Part shown: positions 10,876-19,798 of the stretch, in pieces
How positions within the stretch are numbered: the stretch's first letter is position 1
Layout: every line of letters begins with the position of its first letter
From: Salvia splendens
Lineage: Eukaryota; Streptophyta; Magnoliopsida; Lamiales; Lamiaceae
Assembly (NCBI RefSeq): GCF_004379255.2
Contig: NC_056039.1
Span: 7,862,501 to 7,926,500, forward strand
Direction of reading: 5' to 3'
DNA length: 64,000 nt
Made by a program: the position numbers and the translations under genes
Notes under the pieces: generated by a model
Seen by the model: only the letters and a program-made list of their open reading frames with translations
Database searches by the model: none
Told to the model about the DNA's origin: nothing

Positions 10876-12109
10876 AGCGGGAACCCAATCGCCCACCACC
10901 GCAGCAAAACGAGGAGGTCATACAAGAGTTATTTGCTCCGGAATTCTTTGGAGAGGCAGTTTCATGTGTTGTTGATGAGAATCTATTAGATGTTCTACCT
11001 TCAAATGGTTTTATGGATTCTTCGTTTGGAAATAAATTGGAGGTGGAATTGGTTGAGAATGATGTCCTTGTTGGCATAGATTACATATTGAACTCTAGTA
11101 GGGTGCCCGACGTGAAGAATGCCTGGGGCGATTGTGCGGAGACGAGGCAGAAGATTCACACATCGTCGATCCCGTTGAATCTTGAGTTTGAGAGCCCAAA
11201 GCTTCTTTCGGATCAGCCTGAATTAATTGCGGAGATTTTACACACATGGAATGATGATACGGCACTGCCCTGTCGAACAGTCGACTCTGCCTCATCTTTC
11301 AAGGTGCTTCGAAATTGCATGGCAGACCCCGACGTCGATTCCATAGATGTTTCGAATGTTGTTAGCCGTCGATATGATCCATCTTACTACACGATTTATT
11401 TGGAAGAAATAAGTGAATATAAGCTTCATGAGGATGAGCATGGGAAGGATTATGCTCAATGTGATTTGTATGATGTCGTGGTTCTCGATTGAGATAGTGG
11501 ATGAGACATTGTTTAAAGTTGGGGAACTTGAACAGGTTAATGATCCGATGATTGCTAAAATTGAAGAAACTGGGGATAGTAATTGTGGTCATGGCAACAA
11601 AGCTCAAACTATTAGGGCGGCAGAGGACAGTGACTTGGATTGCGAGGATGCTGAAGGCCCGATGAACATTGCAGACATGAGTGATTTATGTTGGGAGAAA
11701 GGTTATCATACCAGAGTTTCGAATGGGTTATTGCGTAGTGCGGTGGCTTATGGGATGCGGATGGATGTTTTCTTTGATAGCGGCGGTACGAAGACATTTC
11801 AATTGTTTAGATTGATCCCTCCGTCTCTTATCCAACCCCATATTCAACACTGTATTTTTCCTGTTTTATCAAGAAGGGAGATACATCCATTATTTTCAGC
11901 TGCTACGAATGAGCTTCTTGTGGTGGATGTTAACATCCCCTTGTGTATTTAATCGGAGTCGAGCAAAAGCTAACTCAAGCTGTTCTTGGGAGGGAATTCC
12001 ATGTGAGTTTGGGAAAAACTGTTCCAACTCAAGTGCACCAACGAGCCTCACAAGTAGCTATGCTTCGGCAGAAACTACAGTCTCCTATAAGATATTGGTA
12101 TAGGATGAA
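10839..12109 (+). other. Unidentified degraded coding region of the LTR element, 5' part
   Basis: Long open stretches run in shifting frames (10839-11492, 11413-11952, then a third frame to 12109). They encode acidic, unremarkable sequence such as PEFFGEAVSCVVDENLLDVLPS and LGREFHVSLGKTVPTQVHQR. No pol motif is visible and I do not recognise the family. The last frame runs directly into the Helitron border at 12109/12110 and resumes after its 3' end at 14616. Confidence 0.5.
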
Positions 12110-12529
12110 TCTATCATAATCTAAAGTGCCAGTTTGGTGAAAAGACAATGATACCCTTTTTGGAGGGAAAATTGAGAGATGAAGTGGCTTTTATTTCTTT
12201 ATTTTATTTTGAGTATTGTTCAATAAAATTCTAGCTTCTTCAGAAAGTTTTGAAACACTTTTAAATAGAGTCTGACATTAGTTGAATCTACATTTATGTA
12301 CCATGGACTAATTTTCTAATTTTCTGATTGCAAAATAGGGGGTGGTTCTACTTGGAATCCGGTGATGGCTCCGACGAGAACTCCGGCAATGGCTTTGGCA
12401 AAGGAACAAACATATCAAATTAGCAAAAATCTATGTAAAATCTTTCAATTTATACATTTCTGAAACTTTGAATAACTTAATATTGGTTTTAAATTCTATA
12501 TTCTGAAACATGAAAAAGATACTTCATCG

Positions 12530-12900
12530 GGGATGAGGCCAGCGCCGGAGATGCATGGCCGGAAAGTAAAGGCAGCGGCGGCAGAAGGGACGGAGGCAGC
12601 GGCGACGGCGGAAGGGACGTAGGTAGCAGCGGCGGCTGGAAGAGAACCATCCGGCGGAAGAGACGGAGGCAGCGGCGGCGGTGCAGGAACTGCAACTCTG
12701 CAAGAGCCATCCAGCGACACCATGGCCGACCAAACAGACAGTTAAGCAGGATGGAAGGAAACCCAGCGAGCACGGCGGTGGGCGTGGCGACGTCGATTGG
12801 CAGAGAGAGGGAGGTGGCGAGGCAAGGCAACGAGAGGGAGGTGGCGAGGCCGATTGAGAGAGAGTGTGGAGGCGCAGGAGAGGAAGAGAGATGAGTGATT
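12530..12900. other. GC-rich GGCGGC-type patch in the Helitron
   Basis: Low-complexity GGCAGCGGCGGC / GGGACGGAGGC-type sequence gives long but repetitive frames on the minus strand (Arg, Pro and Ser rich, several overlapping). It could be a captured gene 5' end, but no domain is visible. Not called as a gene. Confidence 0.4.
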
Positions 12901-13417
12901 GGGAGAGAGATGGAGAATAGGGAGGCGCAACTTTTATCGTAGGGTTGGTAGGGTTTATTTAGGTTTTTATTGAGTTGGGTTTTTGGAAAATTTTATACTC
13001 CATTGATTGATTTTCTTTTTAATTGAATATAGTCCTAAATTAGGTATTATTGTGTCTTAAAAGTTAGATTTAATTTGGACTATTAATTTATTGCATTTAG
13101 TATATACTTCATATATATATTTTTCATTTTTTTTACAATTTAGTTATAAAAGTAGTAGTATATGTTAATTAGCCTTATATTTGGATTAAAATTGGAATTG
13201 TGCTATTGAGTTTAGTTTGCCTTCCATTTATTTAGGTTAAAATTACAATTTAATCCTTTATTGTAATTATTTTTTTCTGAATTAATTCACAAGCTAAACG
13301 ACAACACAAATATGTAATGCTTACAATTTTCATCCTATAATTACTCAATTAAAGTTTTCAGTTCATATATTTTAATTAGTCTCTAATTAATTAAATAATA
13401 ATACTAAATATAAGATG

Positions 13418-13421
<4 letters not shown>

Positions 13422-13446
<25 letters not shown>
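13422..13446. repeat. (AT)n microsatellite
   Basis: About twelve perfect AT dinucleotides inside the Helitron. Confidence 0.9.
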
Positions 13447-13451
<5 letters not shown>

Positions 13452-14615
13452 ATTAAATCTAACTTATAAAGTTTGTATAACTTCTAAATATAAGAGTAGT
13501 GTAAATTTCATATTATTCAAAACAAATAAGATGGATAAAATATTATCGTTATTTTAAGTGGCAATTTACTTTATATACGTGTATATGGTGAGATGTAAGA
13601 AATTTATTCTTTCCAATATTAACAACTCATTTAGTGTTTGGCCATATATATCAAGTTATGCAACGGTCTGAAATTAAACGGAAGAAATAAATAGTCAACT
13701 AAAATGTGATTATCGGATAATACAAAATATAGTATACATAATTCTACAGTTAATTCTACAGTTAAATTTAGTATACATAATTCTAATTGAGTTGATTTTA
13801 TTTTATCTATTATAAATAATTACTATGTATTTAGTCTTTGGCCATACATCATAAGTTCTGCTAAGTCATTAAAACCTATAGTGTTAAAGATCCATTTGGT
13901 ACTTACTATTATAATATTTGTTGCGATTGAAGTATTTTTTTATTGAGACATTTAGTTTTTTTATAAGTTATTATTAAGATAGTATAACTATATAAAATTT
14001 TATTATAACTTTATTTTGGATGAAAGAAAAATAAATTCTCTAAACTTGCATAGTACATATATTCAAGAAATGTTAAAATATTAATTAAGTAAAATGATGG
14101 TATTTGGGTGATGATATTCATAGGATGAGATTGTGACAACAATTTGCGTCATGAGATAAGATTGTTGACACTAAAGGTAGTATGAAAATGTACCATTTAT
14201 TTGATTTTGATTTCTTTTATTAGATAAAATTTTGTTCTTTATAACTTTGATTCCTATTTCTCTTTTATGCTTCTTAAAATATTATATGTATGTACATTAC
14301 TCTCTTAATTCAATAAAAATATAGGCATATAATATGCTATGGAAATTAAGATAAAATTTGTAAAGTATGAGAGGGGGGAAGAGTAGTTGAAGTAATGTTT
14401 TAATGGTGGTATAAGTTATAAATAACTTGGTGTATATGGGTAATAAATTGGGATAACTTACCATAAATGAAAATGACCATATTTTTGTGCGTACTAATGT
14501 AATAGTTGGGTAAAAGATATAGTCATACATGGTTTATGGTTTTATATATTCATTTATTTTGTATTTATAATTTGAAACTTTTATGTCCCGTGCATAGCAC
14601 GAGTGTTAATATTAG

Positions 14616-15097
14616 TTTTGCCAAATGGGAGGCTTTTGTAAATGGTGATTGTACGTGGATCTTTATGTCATTGGATGTTATTGGAGCTGGCTTGGCTGGG
14701 ATCCAGAAGCAAATCGAGTTGGTTGCTAGTTTGGCCGTGACTATAATAGATATTATTAGTCTACGTGATGGAACACTGGTTTATTTCTTTGAGATTGAGA
14801 GAAATGCTTTGGAAAAGGAGGTTTCAACAACTTTTACGATTTTGACTCCCGATGAAATTTTTGGTGGAGTTTCAAAATATGATATCATAGCTGGTGGAAT
14901 TGGGATTGCTCCTCCTAGGGTGTCTGTTGTTGGCTGTCTTGAAGATACTATTGTGGACCGGGTACTGAAAATTTTTGAAGGAAAGAAGAACTACTTTGAA
15001 TCCTGTTACATTGAAGCTACCGAGGCAGAATACGAGTTTAGCTATTCTTATTTTCTCTTCCACCTTCAGGGCAAGATGGTTTTCAATAGTGGGGAGT
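14616..15097 (+). other. Unidentified coding region of the LTR element, 3' part
   Basis: An open frame continues from before the Helitron and encodes FAKWEAFVNGDCTWIF, AGLAGIQKQIELVAS and FEGKKNYFESCYIEA-type sequence, ending in the 3' LTR. No known domain recognised. It is not RT or integrase. It may be an accessory or captured gene of the non-autonomous element. Confidence 0.5.
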
Positions 15098-15437
15098 TGA
15101 TAGGTCCTCGATCTAGCAAATTGCGCAGAAGATCATCTCCAATATTATTATGTATATTTTATTTTAGTTAATTATCTTTATTTATTTTCCATATCTTTTG
15201 TAATCTTTTATTTTAATTATGTTTCTCGATTAACAAGACACATGTTAGGGTTTAGAATTCTATATAATAGAATTCTATTGTATTTTCATTCATTGAGAAA
15301 TAAAGTATAAATTTATTCTCATTCTTCTTGGCATGAAAACGCTCCCTAGAACCTCAACTAGGGTTTATTCTTTTCCGTTCACAAATTACTTTCGTGTGCT
15401 CTTTGATTTCCGACGATAGACCATCGAAGGTCTATCA
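15098..15437 (+). repeat. 3' LTR of the gag-only element
   Basis: 340 bp, TG...CA. Matches 9732-10047 except for point changes and a roughly 27-bp insertion (TTCTATTGTATTTTCATTC region near 15270). Confidence 0.85.
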
Positions 15438-15530
15438 CGGGGTGTGATACTTACTCATCAATATGATTATATTAAAATGTCTTTATCACGGGGTGTGATA
15501 ATTACTCATCAATATGATTATATTAAAATG
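15434..15530 (+). repeat. Tandem 50-bp direct repeat next to the 3' LTR
   Basis: ATCACGGGGTGTGATA-TTACTCATCAATATGATTATATTAAAATGTC occurs at 15434 and again at about 15485. The first copy starts inside the final bases of the LTR. It may hide the target-site duplication. Confidence 0.75.
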
Positions 15531-15675
15531 TCAACACAAATTGTGTTGACATTTTAATACACCGTGTTAATATTTATATATAAAATGTTAACATGGTGTA
15601 TTAAAATATCAATTAAGTTTATGTTGTCATTTCAATGTCATGTGTTGACATTTTTAATACGTTGTATTGATGAAT
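15495..15675. repeat. Palindromic MITE-like element
   Basis: Nested inverted repeats: TATTAAAATGTCAACACAA faces TTGTGTTGACATTTTAATA, and a second, looser pair lies around TGTTAACATGGTGTATTAAAA. Ends near CTCATCAATA / TATTGATGAATT. No coding capacity. Confidence 0.5.
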
Positions 15676-15971
15676 TAGCAGAGTTAGCAATTTAAGAAAG
15701 TTAGAAACGGATCACACTGCTAATGGCGTACCAAAGTTTGGCACGCAAAATCAAGGCATGACACACACACGCTCGACTTTTAGAATTTGGAAAATTCAAA
15801 CCACACGTATCTAGAGGGAGCAATGCCCAATGGCATGAATTAATAAGAATTGTGTCTCCATCATGAAGAAGCTAAATTAAATGGCATGAACTGGACTTCC
15901 GTTTCCAAAAATATCTAATGAAGGCACTATCGTTCAAAGGTTAAAACATATCACCATACATCTTTTTGACT

Positions 15972-15980
15972 TTATAAAAG
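15972..15980 (+). promoter_or_regulatory. Putative TATA box of reductase copy 3
   Basis: TTATAAAAG lies about 65 bp before the start codon at 16042, similar in position to the copy 2 TATA box. Confidence 0.45.
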
Positions 15981-16041
15981 AATAATAGAAAAAGTTTGTG
16001 GAGAGAAAACGGAGATAGGTATTGTGTGTGGGGGCGGAGAG

Positions 16042-18926
16042 ATGAGTGAGAAAGTTGGTGAAGTAGTGTGTCTCACCGGCGGCAGTGGCTACATTGGCTC
16101 ATGGATCGTTCAGCTCCTCCTCCGCCGCGGCTACACCGTCCACGCCACCGTCAAAAACCTCAGTAACGAATCTCCTCATCCTCCTTCTCCCTCACTAACA
16201 ATCTTCTACTCCCCTTCTTCTTAATAAATTGGGGATTCTCTTCTCTTTGCTTACTAGACGATGAGAAAGAAACAAAGCACTTGCAAGCGCTGGAAGGAGC
16301 TGAATCGCGCCTCCGCCTCTTCCAAATCGATTTGCTCGATTACGACTCCATCGTCGCCGCCGTGACTGGTGCCGGAGGAGTGTTCCATTTGGCTTCCCCC
16401 TGCATCGTCGATCGAGTGGAAGATCCGCAGGTGAATATACCCTCACTATACTTCCGCTCATCGTTCGTTGATTTTCTAGTGTGAGTAGGTGTTGTTCGGT
16501 TCAACAATTGTCGTTTGGTATCTGTGAATTTAGCGCGACCTACTGGACCCGGCGATTAAGGGCACCATCAACGTACTGACGGCGGCAAAGAAGCTAGGCG
16601 TTCGGCGCGTGGTCGTCACGTCCTCTATATCGGCGATGTTTCCCAGCCCTAATTGGCCTGCTGATAAGATTAAGAATGAAGATTGCTGGGCTGATGAGGA
16701 ATACTGCAAGCAGAAAGGGGTATCGCATTTACATCATGCTTCTCTCTCCCTTGCTAGTATTGACTGATTTATTAATAATTCACTTAGTATATCATGACAC
16801 AGGATCATTTATTTCAAGTCCAGTTAATATAATGGTGACAGAAATTGTGATATGGAGCTCAGATTTTATAAGTGTAGTTGCAATAGCCTGTTTAACTCAA
16901 TCAAGAGATTTGATACTTCATACTATATGAGATAAATGTTTGAGTATCTCACCTAACGGATCATAGCAATATGATCTTGGTATAAGATTAGCTCTGGCGA
17001 CTAACACACACATATTATTCTTTGAATCTTATCTGTCAACTAAACTCCGACCAAATTGTTCGAGAAAGTTGCAAGTCTGCAATATATGGAAGTCCTTCTT
17101 AGGGTGTTGACCATTGTTATGCTCGTACAGTAATTTCGATCCTTAAATGAAGCAAGTAGATACAACATGACAGTTAATTAGAATTTAAGAATAAGTAATT
17201 TAGGATACGTTATCGGCAGGGACTATCAAGGTTAATTATTAAATATCTGATGCTTTTCATTGTAAACAAGCTGAGATTCCTGAAATTCATGCTTTCCGGA
17301 CAATCACATTATGCTCTCTACTAAGAATGCAGCCGTTTTGACTGTTAGGTTTGGTATCCACTCTCTAAAACCATGGCTGAAAAGGCTGCTTGGAAATTTG
17401 CTGAGGAAAATAGTCTGGATATTGTTGTGGTGAACCCTGGAACAGTGATGGGTCCTATTATTCCTCCAGCAATAAATGCAAGCATGCAGATGTTGCTTCG
17501 CCTTCTGCAGGGTAATCCAATTTTTGACATCCATTTATCTGTCTTGCATAAGCTTGGTTTAGTAGCAAGCTAGATGTATAACAATCATCTGACAGGGTTG
17601 TAGGTCGTAGAGTATGGTGTTTTGTTCCTGCCAAATCTGTTTGTGTTGCCCAAAGGTGTTAGAGAGTTAGTTCGAGAGTCATGGAGTATTGGGAATTCTA
17701 ATTGTGAGAATTGTTCAAATGTGAAAATTACTGTTTGTTTATAGATTTGGAGAAGAAACCTTGAGTGAAGATGTCAAGTCTATGATGGCTGTCTGAATAA
17801 GTTGTAGGGAGACTACTTTGCAGTACTAATATTTATTTGTGAAAATATAAAATGAGAGAGGTTTTACTTTGTCGTCAAATCACAACTGGAAACTGAGAAC
17901 TGAGAAGTAGATTTAAGATAGTGGTTTGCAAAATAACCAAATCCATACAAACACGTATGAGAACTTGGAGTTCAATAATGTGGTTTCCAGTTCTCAAACA
18001 AACAACCTCACATGAACTTGTTTGGATTGTCAGTTTGGTAAGCCCTTGAACAGTTTCTGCTTGACACTATTCACCCTAAACATATCATATTATATCCTCA
18101 TAAACCAAGTCACAAAGAAAATATGGGACTGTTACATTTGCCTTATGTTCGTTTAAATCTCTTCAAAAATTGTTGCACTTCAAAACAGCTATGCAATTTC
18201 TTCTTCTCAGCCAGAATTTATCCATTACTCCCTTTTTATTTAAAATATCATTCTGATTGCTCGTGAAAATCATCCAGTAGGCTAGCAGTGAACATTTTGG
18301 CTAGGTTCTTTTGAGACAAATTTAAATGTAAATTGGTAAAAATCATAGAGGTGAATAGAAGTAGATGGAAATACGTTTCTTAAGACTCATGGTGAGTTAT
18401 GCATGCAATATTTCTCTTTGATGTAGGCTGCACTGAACAGTATGAAGATGTGTTCATTGGATCTGTGCACGTCAAAGATGTAGCACTTGCACACATTATG
18501 GTGTATGAGAACCCATCTGCAAAAGGAAGGCACTTATGTGTCGAAGCTATATCTCATTATGGCGATTTCGCTGCTAAGGTGGCAGAACTCTACCCCGAAT
18601 ACAACATCCCCAAGTAAGATTTCTTATTCATGCTCATAAATTTGAATCTGTCTCTGGAGGTATTTATGACAACTTCTTCCAATTCTTGTGCTCTAAGCTT
18701 CTGTACTAGCTTCTGTAATGTTGGAGGGCCATTGAGTATCGACAAATTAGTTACTAGTATTTTACATTTGATGATCTGCAGGCTGCCCAGGGATACTCAA
18801 CCTGGACTACTAAGATCCAAGGATGGGGCAAAGAAACTGAAGGACTTAGGTTTGGAATTTATTCCCATGGAGCAAATCATAAAGGATGGTGTTGAAAGTT
18901 TGAGAAGCAAAGGATATATTTCTTGA
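16042..18926 (+). CDS. Cinnamoyl-CoA-reductase-like SDR, copy 3 (324 aa)
   Basis: Six exons with the same intron positions and phases as copy 2: 16042-16162, 16258-16430, 16534-16719, 17349-17511, 18427-18613, 18782-18926 (975 nt). TGGSGYIG at residues 12-19 binds the cofactor, TSS precedes ISAM, and Y163-P-L-S-K167 is the catalytic pair; [12 protein letters not shown] and [14 protein letters not shown] follow. An upstream GTG at 16024 is in frame, but the ATG at 16042 aligns with copy 2 and is chosen. Introns 3 and 4 are much longer (629 and 915 bp) than in copy 1. It diverges more from copies 1 and 2 than they do from each other, so it is probably the older paralogue. Same CCR-like class, WYPLSK in place of NWYCYGK; substrate unknown. 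Confidence 0.88.
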
Positions 18927-19798
18927 AAAAATGTTGGCTGCATGTCTACAAATTTGTAGTGTATGTGTTATGGAACTTGTGGTACTGTAATAACAATGGT
19001 TGTTGAGTTGTTTCATGTTACAATAACTGCAGCCTGTTTTATTTATGCAAGATAGTTTTTGTTAAATCGTTCAGGTAAAGTTACCAATTGTATCCAGTCT
19101 CTTCATGGTTGTTGTATACAAATAATTCCAAGTGTGAGCTGTACAAGCCAGAATAAATATATCCAGAAGAAAACATTTTTTTTAATCCCATACTACGATA
19201 GCAACATTAGATTTGATCTTGCGTTCACACAAGCACACACACTACGTAGGAAAATGAAATTAATTTGATTATTTGCTAATTATCTTTAATCGCTCTTATT
19301 TTTTTGTTCTTTCTCAATCCCCTCACCAAAACTCGGGTACATACATAATTCATACAAAATGTATAATCTTTGTTTTATATTAGTATAAAAAGTTTGAAGT
19401 TGACGTAAATCATACAAAAAGTTTCATTCGTGTTTCAATTTAGTACATTCTGTTATATGTGTAATGTGTTTAAACAACGTTAACTCTTTATCTATTGTAA
19501 AGTACAAAATATTTTATCATTATTTCATGGTTTGTACGTCATATAAGTAAAACGTCAACACCGTTTAAACATATATAATGGAATGTACTAAGTTGAAATA
19601 CGAATGAAACTTTTTGTATGATTTATGTCAATTTCAAACTTTTTGTACTAATGTGAAATAAATGTGATACATTTTGTATAAGTTGTGTATTTACTTAGAA
19701 AACTCCCTACTCCGCTCATAAAGTCAAACCTCAATTGTATCTGAATCGCATTATCACTAGAAACTGAGTGAAGGACGCAGAAATCGAACGAATTGGCC
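18927..19798. other. Spacer: copy 3 3' UTR and GILT upstream region
   Basis: AT-rich 3' flank, then a foldback MITE (19337-19695), then about 100 bp to the GILT start codon. No further gene seen. Confidence 0.5.
19337..19695. repeat. Foldback MITE upstream of GILT
   Basis: Roughly 360 bp with long inverted repeats. ATACAAAATGTAT and TATAAAAAGTTTGAAGTTGACG on the left match, as reverse complements, ATACATTTTGTAT and GTCAATTTCAAACTTTTTGTA on the right; the inner arms (CATACAAAAAGTTTCATTCG) also pair. No coding sequence. It ends about 100 bp before the GILT ATG. Confidence 0.8.

Larger units (their letters stand above)
12110..14615 (+). mobile_element. Non-autonomous Helitron inserted in the LTR element
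   Basis: The 5' end is TCTATCATAATCTAAAGTG after an A. The 3' end has a 7-bp hairpin with one mismatch (CCCGTGC ATA GCACGAG, 14587-14603), then 12 nt ending TTAG before a T, close to the CTRR-T Helitron end. No Rep/helicase is encoded. The strongest support is structural: joining base 12109 to base 14616 makes a seamless A|T target with the host reading frame continuing across it. The interior is AT-rich with a GC-rich patch at 12530-12870 and an (AT)n run at 13422-13446. Confidence 0.82.
9732..15437 (+). mobile_element. Non-autonomous gag-only LTR element (TR-GAG-like) with a nested Helitron
   Basis: LTRs at 9732-10047 and 15098-15437 share most of their length (TGATAG-GTCCTCGATCTAGC ... 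GGTCTATCA); the 3' copy has about 27 extra bp. ACTGGTGCTTCCATTGA follows the 5' LTR as primer-site region, and an AGTGGGGAG purine tract precedes the 3' LTR. Inside are Ty3-type gag remnants and unidentified coding sequence, with no protease, RT, RNase H or integrase motif. Without the Helitron the element is about 3.2 kb. No clean 5-bp target duplication is visible (ATTGG left, CGGGG right), and a tandem repeat begins right at the 3' end. Confidence 0.8.

Noticed and set aside
12489..12930. Overlapping minus-strand frames in the Helitron
   Set aside because: Low-complexity GC-rich repeats; several frames open at once, no domain.
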